Below the pieces are notes generated by a model. The model was not told the DNA's origin. It did not search any database and saw only the letters and a program-made list of their open reading frames with translations. DNA of 64,000 nt from Latrodectus hesperus (Eukaryota > Arthropoda > Arachnida > Araneae > Theridiidae): contig CM075852.1 in assembly GCA_037975125.1 (NCBI GenBank), positions 9,594,283 through 9,658,282 of the forward strand, written 5' to 3'. This document shows, piece by piece, positions 27,101-41,100 of the stretch (its first letter is position 1; every line of letters starts with the position of its first letter). The translations under genes were made by a program, and so were the position numbers.

Positions 27101-30100
27101 CTATTTTCATCAATAAAGTTCTTTAATTTCTTTTTCTTCTCTCTAGGTTCTGATACAGGTAACCTTTCGAACTGCTTAAGACCAATTTCAAAAAGTTGAG
27201 ATCGTAAGCTCATTTCTCTTGATCTATTCAAATTATAAAAAAGTTCTTAAATGGAATTCTAAACAAAAAAGAAATGCTAACTGTATTTTTACAGATAATC
27301 ATACAGATTTCTAATTAAAACAATCATAATTTGATTTTTCAGTATAACTTGTTTTCAACGGTTATAATTATTGCCTTTTATTATTTATGAATTTAAAATA
27401 TTGCATATGAATTCCTTCAAATACTACGTAACCACATTTATGGTAATTTCTCAAAACTAAACTCCATGGCACGACAGTCCATGTGGGCCAAGGCCTACAA
27501 AGCCTATAACTGTTTTCATGACCGAGGGCCTTGGGGTGCGAAGCATATGTCCCAGTTAGGTGGTCAGCCTAACTTAAAACCCCCAGTGTTTAGTTCCCAA
27601 GCATGCTTAGTACTCAGTAAATTGACCCACTAAAGGGATGAAAGGCTGAGTCAACCTTGCCCAGCCCGAGGATCGAACCTCGGACATGTGTCATGGGAGC
27701 GTGAAACGCTGCCACTAAGCCACCAGACTTCATGACAATTTCTCAAACCATCCTTTTAAAAGAAAATTCCAGATTTTTCATTAAAGATTTCTGTTAACAT
27801 TTTCTCTTAATAACCAATATTACACTATAACCATGTTTATTTGGATCAATTGAAATCAAATGCATTATATAATGGAAATACATAAAATATCTTTGAATAT
27901 ATAAAAACAAATTCAGTTTAAACAATCCTCATATAAGTTTTTTTAACCAAGAGTAAAATCAGACTACAAAATAAAACTGCCCTTTTATATACAAATAAAT
28001 TTTAAGGTTGAAAAAAGTTATTATAATAATTATTATTTAGGTTGTCTAAATTTATTTGAAATGCACATGAAACATTTACAAACTTTTAATTTACACATTT
28101 AAAAACAGAAGTATTCTATGAAGTTTTTTAAGCAACTTCATTCCTGAAATAGTCAATGGAAGAAAAAATTACAAACATATTTTTCATTATTATTTACGTA
28201 ACATTTTTTAAATTTTTTTTAAGTTATTGGTAAAATTAATTACCTTATATTTTCAATCATAGGTAATATTTTTTGAAGAGTTTTAAGTTGAGGTTTAGGG
28301 TCATTTGCTATGCTGAAAAGAAGTCTTTCAAGAGAGAAAGCAGGAGATTCACAACTATCTTGAATATCCTGTAATAAATAGGAATAATAAAGCTAATTAA
28401 ATGTTAAGAAATAACATGGAAAGTTTTTAATTTTGACTAGCAACTGTTTTCACTGAAAAAAGAAAATAATTATAATAGGTGATATGAAGTAAGTGTAAAT
28501 ATACTGTTAAAGCAGTAGTTCATTTACTTTCATATCAATACTTTGCACAAGGAAATGATGAAAAATGTTATAAAATAAATAATACAATAAATGAAAAATT
28601 AGAGTTTTAAAATACAATAATAACAAATAAAAATTAAAAAGAATACATAAAAAAATCAAAGTTTAATTTTATGATTAAGAATTCAAATACAAATAAAAAA
28701 TAGGATCTAATTAATTTTTACAATTTTGTCAAATAATACATAATCAAAAATTCTTCATAAAATGCTTTTGCATTTTTTATATTCTTGTGTTCAATAAGAA
28801 ATATTAATCTTTTTGTACACACAATAATATTAATAACACCCCAGAAGTCTGCAAATTTTTTAAACCAAGAAATTTAAAATTTCTTTCTTTTCATTTAATT
28901 CTAATTTTTTAGATAACAAATAATGCTTTATTCTGGCTGTATACAAGGATTTTTTAAGTAAATATGTATTCACAGGAAATTACTTGGTTTAAATTATTAA
29001 GAGAAAAATATAGTATTTCTCACAATAAAAAAATATAGAGTACTTCTAAATAAAATTTAAAAAAAAAACATTTCAATTTATTTCCAATTTTAATTCTGGG
29101 TTTTTATTATTATTATTATTATTAAAATTGCAATATAAAAGAAATACAAAGACTTACCTGAAATGCTTTTACTGCTAAGTCTAACCAAAGAGTTGGAGCA
29201 AAATAAACAGATTCTGATACACAATAACCACAACAAATGGTTGAAGTAAAAGATTCAGGGAAAATAACAACAAACTGACCACTTTTCTGTATAGTTCGAC
29301 TTAAAGAAGAACCATGTTTGACTAATAGATCAGGAGGTATCTGTAAACATATGTTTTTAATGCACTGATATTCTAACACAATTTACACTGCAAGCAGGTG
29401 ACTTTAAAAAAGTCTGTTATATAGCATAAAATTTATCTAACAATTATTTACTAGTTAGATAAAGGCAGAATACATGATGCTTTTTTCTCATATTAAATTT
29501 GCTAAAAGAATTGCACAGATATGGAAAATATGTTAATATGAGGTATCCAACTTATGGTTGAAATATAAATAGACAATTGAAAAATATATTATCTCTACAT
29601 AGAATAGATAAAATAAATTTTAAAAAAGTGATAATGAGAATTTTTTTTAAAAAAAGGAAAAGCATTCTTACAGTTATTAATAAAAATTAAGAAATTAAAA
29701 AATTTAATTAAATCATAAAAATTATAATATTACACAAAGTTAAATTTTATAACTAAGAGTGAAGGTATAGATAAATTATGAGCCAGATTTAATTTATATT
29801 TTCAAAACTAATTTAAAATTGAAAATTGCTTTAGAATTAAAAGAAAATATATAATAACATTACATTAAAGCTACTTTTAGTTCATATATCATGGACTATT
29901 CAAATGAAATGTAATTAGATTGTAAAATTAAAATAGAAAAAAATCATGCACAGATCTTTATATTGACGTAAATCCATTCTCAATGAAGTTAAGAAAAAAT
30001 ATTAATAAGCAAGCTGAATTTAGGATTAACATCACTATTCCTTGAATAAAATGAAGCCTAGTAAATACCTAACCATGTAGAATGGCATATTACCCAATAA

Positions 30101-33100
30101 ATAAAATTTTGATATTTGAAAGATGTAACTTTATATTTTTAAGATTTATTCCATTTCATGATAGCAATGAATTTTTTTAAACATTAATTTATTGCCACTG
30201 CAAAGTAAAAATCAAATTTCTAATGCAAAGTTGTTGATATAGTCTGGTTACTATGCAAAAAGGTACTTTTTAAAAATCTTTTTTAAGTTTATTTTCTTAA
30301 AAGCATGTAATTTTAATAACACATTGTTTTCATTTAATATTCTAGTCGTAAATGTCAATTCAATATCAAATTTAATCTCCACAAGCTCGTTTCGATTAAA
30401 AAGCTAAAAAAATACATTTGGTTAGTTTTGTTTGTAAAACGTTTATATAAATAAAATATAAATGGAATATTGAACATATGTTATGTAAAACTAAACATAA
30501 TTTCTTAATTATATTTTAGGGCCAAAATCAGTATTTATTTGTCAGATAAAATTAAACATTTATAGAACTGAATGTTGGCAATATTACACTTGTTGTTTGT
30601 AAAAGAAACAAATAAAATATTCAGTATTTGTCAGCAAACACTTTTAATACGGAATGCTGACTATATTGCACTAGTTCTTGGAGGGGTAGGGGAAGACTTT
30701 CATCTTAATAGCTTAGATAAAGGAAAATAAAGTTACATTTAAAAAGAAACATCATTTACTTGAATAAAAATACAATATAAAATGGATGAAATAATTTTCT
30801 ACATTTGCATATCACGAAATAAAAAATATTTTTAAAAGATGTTAATACAAATAATATTGTTAAACTTAGATGCACATCTCTATTGGGGGGGGGGGGTAAA
30901 CCATGGCAAAGTACATAAAATTTAACAGAAAATGACAATCAATTATAAGCATACACATTACATTAATTTGATCAAAGGTACTACATTTAAAACTATTGTA
31001 TTAAAATAGTTAGATAAATTCAAATAGATTATACCATTGATGATTCTGATGACAGCCATAAAGGCTTATCAATGCAATATTCAGGGACAATTTTCTTCAT
31101 TGCAATTTTAAATTTTTCAGAACCATTAGCAGGTATCCCATACCTATAAAATAAAATATAAAAGCACTAATTTTTACTTTATTTCCAATGAAACCCATAA
31201 TATGAACATAAACATATAACGCAAGAGAGTATGATAAACAAAAGCATTTGATGACTTAAAATGATACCACAATAACATTTAATCAATAGAAGTTAATATA
31301 AAATTTAAAAGGAAATTGTTAATTACCAAATTTTACTGGCTCCAGTGTGCAAATATTCAATCCAAGGTAATGAATGTGGATCTCGATACCAGCAGCTTGT
31401 AGTAAATAACATACCAACATGAAGAGTAGGACTTGTTATACCTAGCAGATAATTAATATTTTAACATATCAGGCAAAAAGAAAATTTCTTATTTAAATTC
31501 TTTGCAAGTACAAAATTTTATTAATTAGATTATAACTATTTTCTTGAAAACACACTGTGAAAAAACGGGATGTTCACAAAAAGCAGAGATGATCTCAATA
31601 TTAAGGAAGCCTAGACCTGGAATTTAGTCTAAAAGTATAGAAATAGGTTACTTAACCTTTGGAGTACTAAGTGCTTGATGTTAGTTTGCTACTTTATAGT
31701 TAGCTCACAAGGTTTAATTAAACAAGGGCTAAGTTTTAAAAGTAAACCAAGCATTAACTAACACTCATATTTGCAGTGAGAAATAAACCTAAGAGCTGCT
31801 GAACTGAAGAGCAAAGTGCTAATCATTAGAATAGCCAGTTTGGATAACCACCATCTAAAACCATAAAATAACATTTCAGAATCGAGTGGTTAGTACAAAA
31901 ATGTTAAAAAGTTAACACTTAGAAAGCTTATGTAACAGCAGAGTAGCTACAAAAATGACTTTTCAGACTAATTATTCTAAAAAAAAATTTCCTGCCAAAT
32001 TTATTTAATAATAAAAATAATAGTTATGATAATTATTTCATAAATATTAAATTAAAGTGATAAACAGTGACTCAAAATAGGAATATTGCATAAGCCTTTA
32101 TATTTATAATATGAATTAAAAAATATTTAAAGAAAATTGTAGCACTTATTTTAAAATTATTATTTTTTTAAACACATAGTTAAATGTTTAAAAACTTTTT
32201 GTGCTTAACACTATAAACATGAATACATAAAAATAATTAGAAAGTACAATATCAAAAATGAAAAGTAATAAAATTAAATACAAAGCTAATAAAATTGATG
32301 TAGTACCTCAATTTTTGCATTTATGCTTTTAATATTACTAAAAAAACTTTTATTTGGAAAATTAGTATTTAGAATAATGCAACAACAGTCCATCAATTTT
32401 TTTTCAAAATAAAATTTAGAGATTATATCAAGCTTAAATTAGAAAGCATGATTTATTTTGATTTTTCAATATCTGCAAATGAAAATAAAACAAGAAAAAA
32501 CAAAGTATGTTAAAAATAATGAAAAATATTTTTTTTTAATTTAAAGATGCTGGATCTTACTATCCTTAGATAATTAAGCAAAAATTTAATAATTACAAAG
32601 GTAAAGCAAATAATTATAGTTTTTTAAAATTAAATGGCGAAGTTTATGTTTTATTAGTATTGCTGAAAAAGCTACAAAGCATGTGGATACAATAATATTG
32701 ATTTCATTTATAATTAGCTAAATATATTTTCCCTAATTGAAGTAAACAGTATACTTTTAAAAGAAAATCACTATTTGTTTTAATCTGGTAGAACATTTAA
32801 AATCCTTAATAGATGAAGAAACAGATAAGAAAACAAAAACTTCCATGAACAAATCCAGTAAAAGAGCTTTTAAAATAAAATTGGTAATCCAGTTAATAAA
32901 TTTTTCATTTAATTATAAAACTCTGTAAATATATATGTGGCTATAGAATATGTGTGATAATCAAAACAAAACACAGAAAAAACTAGTCTACTTACCAGAA
33001 ACAGGGCCCATACACCTCAGTATAGATCTATGGTTATTAGTTAAAACTTTTAAATTCCAAGGGTGTCTGTAATACAATGTAAAGAGTTAATCATATATTC

Positions 33101-36100
33101 TAGAACATAAAATCCAATTTTAGCAAAACATGTTTCGTAACTCACTTTGCGAATGGACTTCTATTGATAGGAAATCCACTTTGACTAGTATTGCTGTCAA
33201 TATTTCCAGCATGAACAACAACATGTTGATTTCTTTCAGTTACAATTTTCCAAAATTCATGCTATAATAATACAAATACATAACTCTTATTTCAAGCATT
33301 TCTGATACAAATTAATGCAATTTTATTTCAAAATTTTAAGAGTTTATAATAAGAATAAAAATATCCTTTACTATTACATACAAATAATATACAAGCATTC
33401 CATAAAAAATGTTGTGAAATATGAAACTTTTAATCCAACAAACATAAAGTTTGTACATAAATAGTTCAATACATTATTTGTTTGAAGGAATGGGAATAAA
33501 AGAAAGATAATTACTGACTAGAAAAAGAAATATCTTTGAAAGCAATGCATTTGATATACACTGCTCTAGCCAAATATGCACATAATACACTTGTCTGATC
33601 ATAAGTAATGGTGATTGACAAATACAAGTGACCTATATAGATGGAATCTAGTTATACGATTATACAACTCTTGAGCAACTATTTACAATTGAAGAATCTG
33701 TGTGATACAGCCATCTTTTCAAAAACAAAAAGAGTTCCTTTACAAAAATATTTCATGTTTGATGGTGGAAGGAACAAATTCAACTAGATGTCACAAAACT
33801 ATATTGAAAAGAATATGTTTGGAAAATAGTGTTTTGTTTCAATTAAATAAAAATATTTTTAAATTTATTAATAAAATTAATAAAAATAATTTAAGTATTA
33901 TTTCTAAATAGGATTTTTAGCATGTTTAAATAAATAAATTCCTTTTAAAAACAATGGATAATTCATTTTAAATTTTGTTTAATCTAATTAAATCTTCTTA
34001 GATTTTCTAATACAGAAAGTTACTTTTGTAAACTTAATTTAATTTTTTCCAGCTTTGATAACAGTGCAGGATTCTTTTTTCTTTTTAAACACTGACATAC
34101 AGCTTTAAACAAATACTCAGAATGAAATTTTAGAATTTGATAATATTTAAAAAAATATAATTGACATTTTAAATAAAAAAATGTGGACAAGAAAGAGGAA
34201 AACGAAAATATTTTAAATTAATTATCCTTTAAACTGTTTAATAATTAGTAACCAAAGTTCAATATATTATACATATTTTCAATTAAACATGATTTCATTG
34301 TTTTAGTAAATCTGAATAATTATAAATTGTAAATATATAATTAAAATTCAAAACACAGCTGAAGGAATATATTTAAAAAAATTTCTTTTATAAATTAATA
34401 ATTTATATATATAAAAGATTAGCTCCTTTTTAGTTTTCAAATAAAAAAAGTTTAGTCTAAATAAATAAAATATACATATTTACAATACAAAATAAATTAT
34501 GTTCAACAATGGTTTTGCTTCAATTTAAAATAAATGTTTCTTTAGTAATACATGACACTAAAGCATTTTCATTCATAATTAAACTAAGCAAAATTTGAAG
34601 TAAAATTATACACAAGAAAAAATGTATATAATATAAAATAATTTTGAAAATTGTAAAATTTTTTCAATATTACTGTACTACTGCTTTCTAGAACTTTTCA
34701 TAAACAGTAACTTGTATTCATGTATTGCCAAAATAAAAACCAAAGAACCTTTCAAATATTAACCCTAACAGATGTACATCCAGAAAGCAAATATGCAACA
34801 TCTGCCTCCAATTATTCTATAAGGCCTTTTACACCAAAATATTAATGAACTGAAAATTATAGACATTTAATTCAGCTACATAAAAAATACTAAAGATATT
34901 TAATTCTTTCCAATAAGAACCCATACAGCCATAACAACAAAAATTTCATAATGACAAAATTAACTATGGAAAAAAGTTAATTATAAAATTTATATACTTC
35001 TATTCAATTATTAATTATGTGAATTAGGGAAAATGAATCATAAAAAATACTTCACTTCAGTACAATTTCAGGGGGCATTTTTAGACAATATGTACAACTA
35101 AACTAAACTAAACTAGAAGGTATTCCATCAAAAAATTTTGAAATAATTTTGCAAATTTAAGTACAATAATAAAAGATTAGCAAAACTTGTAAAAAAAAAA
35201 AACTCTATAATGTTACAATAAATCAGGATACATGATTGAAAAATATTTTCAAATTAGTATAAGAGATTAAATTATAGAGTACTTTATTAGTACACTATAG
35301 TTTATTATATCAAATCAAGAAAAACTTCAAATAGTGTACTAATTATCAGCATTTTTAGCATTACGCTGTCAAAAATACTAATGTAAGTTCATACAAAATC
35401 TGAAGTTTTACATTTAAAATGTTCCCTATGCTAGCAATCTGTATTATTAATCTTGAATTATTTTTAGTATCTACATTACACCAATATTTCTGCAATAAAG
35501 CTTTTCGATATATTAACATATAATTTGCTTATTTTTAAAAATATTTATCAAAAAAATTTCATTTTTTAAAATTAAAATTACACAAATTAATCTCTTATGC
35601 ACATGCACACACACAATACATAATTTGTATCTATAATTTATCTTGATTTTTTACAATTTTGGATAAAACTAACAATTTTTTTAAAGAATCAAAGACTTGA
35701 TAAAAATGACTTAAAAAAAAAAAAAAAAAAAACTCAAAGTAAATGCAATTATTATTGAACAAATTTTGATGAAAATTGCATGTGCTTCTTAAAAACTATA
35801 ATCAATTTTTTTATATATAATATGTGATGTTAAATAATTATAAATGATTTAACTGATTTAAAATTAAATGTTACAAATGTCATCTTTATTTCCAAACAAA
35901 ATAATTATCAAATTTCCAATGTTTTAATTACTTCAACCATTATCAACAATTAACAAATTAGTTAATTATTTCTATAAAATGTATTACATTAACAATTAAC
36001 ATGTTTTTCAAAAAGCTACTACAACCTAGTGAACTGAAGTATGTACATGGCTAAAACTTTGCAGATTTGAAAAGTGAACAATCCAAGTACCATTATCTTC

Positions 36101-38130
36101 ACAAATGGTCACTGAGGCTAATAAAATAGATTTATGTAATATTTCTGGGAATAATTGAGCAGTTTCAGCATGGTTGGAATTTTACAAAATATAAATAAAC
36201 CAGAAACAAATAGAAAAAATAGCAATCAAAACCTGATTAGAACATATAACCATTTTATTGGTGATTACTTCACTTCATAATTCTAAATGCTACATCTGGT
36301 CATGATTGAACTGGATCAACTTAATGTTACTGTGGCTGAACTGGATCTTTATTTTAGTCAACAGTTATGAATACAATAACACTATAATATTTATTGTGCT
36401 GCCACCTAGAGGCTAAGAGTTAACACTAAAAAAAATTGTTATCTTTTCTAAAAAAATAAATAAATAAATACATCAAGGGAAGTAAAAATTTCAGGAATGA
36501 TACAAGATTTTCAAGGAGTCAAAATTACAGGAGTTTTAAGATTCCTTAAAAAAATTTAGAATTCCAGGAGTTGTACAAATCCTAATATATATCTAATGTA
36601 ATTTAATAATCACTCAAAACTTAAAACACACATGAACATTAAAATTCATCTAAAATAAATCAAATTAGAATGTGAAATTTATGCTAGTTTGAAGCAAATT
36701 TTTCATAATTTAATGCATAAAAAGTAACACAATAACAATAGAATATTATTCATCAAAATAGACTTAGTCATAAAAAATGCGATTTTTCACTCTATATCAA
36801 AATTCATATATTAAAAACATTAAACCAAACATTAAGTTACTGAATTAGGGAGTGACATAAAAGACAAAATATGATAATAAATTAATAGAATAAGATATAC
36901 AGATTTGAAAATTACTTGTCTTACAGTTCTTGAAATTTCTGTTAGAGTAATTCAGTTGAGTGTACTGGAGCTTCATCAGGGAGCAAAAATCCACACTTTT
37001 TATGTTAGCTGATTGAATGATTTGTCAATCAAAGATTAATTTTTGTACACAAGGATTTAATATTCCATGATCTAAAGTTTAAAATGGATTCTGATCCATC
37101 ATAAGGCATCCAAACTTGAGTGGGAAACAAACCAATAAAACTGTGAACTAAAGGGAGCATTCAGCTGTGAGTTTGACACTCTTTATATAGGATACCAAAT
37201 TTTACTAATGTAGAACACCCTGATTCCTAACAGTTGTTAACTGTAGAATTCAATATTCACTGTGCAACTTCAAGTAAAAAGATGACTTTAAAATTCAACT
37301 AGATCATAACATAATTTTGAAATCAAAGTAACCCTATTTACAGGAAGTTATGAATATTTAACAGGATGATGCCTCTATTTCAGCATCCTGAAGATAAGAA
37401 TAAGTTCTCAATCTTAATTTAAGGATAAAATTTTAAATCTTTACAAAATCACACACACTGTTGCAGCTGAAATGATACTTATATTTATTGATACCATCAA
37501 TTCATTTCAGTTAATCTAAATGTTGGTTGTTAATACTTCAGAAAAATCATGTTTGAATAATTTACAATGTTTGAGATTCACAGATATTTTGAGATATAAA
37601 TGGCATCCCAGAATTTGATTTACCACCCAATACTAGTTGTCAGCTTTACAGAAAAATGTATGTGAGATTGCCTTCATAGAATAGTTTACAGAATTAGAAC
37701 CTTCTGCAAAATTCATATCTTTCATTACTACTCCTACATTAATATACTTTACATTATTAATAAAATAGTACATTTTCACAAAGGAAACAAACTTTTATTA
37801 TTTTAACATGCTATCATGAAAGCATTATTTTTATACATGAAATTATTCAAAAGAGCAATTAGAGTAAACTAAGTTAGAGCTCTAATGGAAGTGTAATTTA
37901 CAAAATACAAATCTTGAAATCCAAAACTGCAAACTGGAAGAAAAATTTTGATCAAATCTAGATTAAATAGAAATGTTCAATAAATTTGTTTATGATTAAA
38001 ATAAAATGTATTTCCTCTCCCACAAATCTCATAGTTCAGAAATTAAAAATATAAAGACTATGTTTATAAACATTTCTGATAATCTGATATATTTACTTAC
38101 ACGTTTCTTTATCAGATAATTAGTATGCTG

Positions 38131-38171
<41 letters not shown>

Positions 38172-41100
38172 TATGAATCATTTTCAGATTTTCCAGTTTT
38201 AGAGAAATATTTATACATCAGTGTAGATCATTATCCATATTTGATAGAAAATTGAACAATTTCTAAGCAATTTAATTAAATGCAAATCATTAACCAAAAC
38301 TGAAGTAAAAGTGAATAATAACACAAAAAACTTACATAATTATATTATTTCTTAAACATACATAACACTTTTATAGAGTTTAGTCATTTATTATTTTTTT
38401 CCTAAAAATAAGACAATTTTCAAAAGTATTTCTTATATACATTTGTTCAGATAAAATTGTTAAAAACCTATAAACTTTTTAAATGGAATGAATTAAAGGC
38501 TTATAAAATTTGGTAGAATCTCTTAGCCAATAACCAAAATATCCAATATATTTTTTTAGCCAATATACTTAATAAACAAAACAAACAATACTTAAATTAC
38601 TAACAAAATGATATTTTAAAATTAGTCAAACAAATGAAATTAACAGCAAAGAATTTCAGTTGTACCAATCATTTTATTTAAAATTTATGTGAAAATAATA
38701 AAGTTTACATAATTTTTTATAATTAACTTTATAAGAAAAGGAAATTTCCCTGAACATATAAAGTAAAAAAATAAATACCTCAACTTCTTCTGGAAGAGGC
38801 TGATCATTCTTAAACCACATACTCATTGTGTTTCTTGCAATTCTGAAGAAGTTACTTAAAGGCATAGATCGACCCTATAATAAACGAAGCAATCATAATT
38901 CTATTCATATCACATTTTTATAGTAGCATAATAAATTTGATTACTAAGCAACTATTCTTTAAATAATAACTGGGTATAGAAAAAGATAGAAAAAAAATAT
39001 GTGATGGTAGTAACTGAGTAATATTTATATATAAGAGGAATAAACTAATTATTATAGATGAATGATATACATTCTTAGTTGTAACAGAAAATTTTATGTG
39101 CACTTTAACACTAGTAATGAGAATTTGGTTGGTTTCTACATGATGCTCCTCCCCACAAAAACAAACTGTTACTACAAAACTGGTAAAATCTAGGATTTTT
39201 CAACATTATTATGCAAATTTCATTTTTAAGAGAAATTTCCAAATTACACTCAAGTTTTAGTTCTAATTCCTTTTATAAGTTTAACTTTTTTGTTTAAGTT
39301 TAATTTTGATAAGTTTAACACTTTTATGTAACAATTTTATAAAGCAATATCCCTAACAAAATGAAACTTTGAGAATCAAAACAACATAGATGCAGAAAAA
39401 ATGAGTTTTTAACATTTATTTGCTATTTCCACAGATTTATTTTAAAATTATAAAACCAAACAAAAACAATAAGAAAGTGTTCCCTGTGTGCCTCAGGTGT
39501 AATTTCCACCAAGCTTCTTCGGACCATCTGCTCTCCTGTCTGGGTTTGGAGAAGAGATATCTTTTTGAAAACCCTGCACTGGTTTGGGACTTTCTCTGGG
39601 CGAACGATCTACTGGACTCGGTCTAGATTGTACTAGATCAAGTGGAATAAGGAACAACAACAACAATAAGATTTGCTTTAAGTAATTTTTTATTAATCTT
39701 CATAAACCTAAATTGATAGCTCTATAATCATTGTAGACAGAATCTAACTAAATTAAAAACAGATTGATATAGATTTGAAAAATCAAAGAAACAGGATCAA
39801 TTTAGGTCTTGATTGCAAAGTTTATCTTTAAAAAAACATAAGAGATTACAAAAATAGTTTTCTTTCCTTTTATGTATAACTCACATACATATGTAGCATA
39901 TATTTTACTAGTTGCTGTAGGTCATAATCATACTGTACAGATGAAACTAACTTAGCAGTTCAGAAAATTTCCAAATTAGTAGAATTTTGAGATCATGTGA
40001 ACATCTGACAGAAATGTTTCAGTTAATGACACTAAGTACTGACATGGTACCCTTAATTATTAAGTATGACACTACAATGTAAACAATATATAACTTTAAA
40101 AAAATTCCCTTGACAGCTTCCATTTTAAAAGAAACATCTAATTTTAGAAAGAGTTTAAAAAATATCTAAGGAACTTAACAAAAAATAAAAAATTTAAAGA
40201 CATTTTTGTTATCTGTGCTCCCTGTATCACTCGTCCAACTTAGTGTTACCTTCTCAAAGTCCATCAAAATATACTTAACATTATAAATGTCATATTTAAT
40301 AAAAATGAGCTATTTATTTACTGAATTAAAAATAATGACAAATAATTAATGAAAACAATAAAACATAGAAATGCAGCATATATTAATTAGCAATTAGCTT
40401 ATTTACTGAATATTAGCTTCAGCTGGATAATTTCAGACAAAATTTAGGAAAAACTATAAAAATTTAGGCTAAACAATTGTTATTAAAACATTTTTGACAA
40501 TTAAAAAAAAAAATTTAATGCAAGCATATAGATTTCAGAAAAAATCTGATAAGAATATTTAAATCATTAATTATAAAAAAACATATGATGTTTATATTGT
40601 GTTTTCTTCTCCTAATGAATTAACTAAATTTGTAATCTTAAAAAAATACAAAGTTTTTGTGAAATTTTTTTATCTTGATTACAAATATTACATATATCCT
40701 GCTCAAATTACTGATATTAGAAATCAAATTTAAAAAAATTTCAATGAAAAAGTGATTACTTGCTTATGAGAAAAAAGAATTTGGCATTAAATCAACGCAT
40801 TGAATTATCGATGTCTTACGTACGAGATTTTTTCTAACTTGTAACTGCATATAGGATAAAAATTTTTGTTTAATATCTCTCGAAATTGCACATCTTGTAC
40901 TTTCTGTTAAGTTCCTCATCATTTCCCAAGAGAATTAGGTTTCATTTTTACAAGTATTTCAAAATTTAGAAGAAGGGAAGAAACTTTTAATGTAAATACA
41001 GATTTTAAATGATGAAAGGTACCATAGCCCTACTTCTTGCCAAAGTCATAAACCCAAGATTCGATTTTCATCCATTTTTCCAAAAGGTTAATAAATGAAT

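Larger units (their letters stand above)
33262..38778 (-). other. Jarid2 intron 10, the largest intron
   Basis: A 5.5-kb intron holding dispersed repeat R1 copy 2 (36249-36580), an AT run (38133-38167) and a possible decayed SINE family A head at about 37095-37190 (AACTGTGAACTAAAGGGAGC). Short open frames in it show no similarity to known proteins. Confidence 0.85.
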
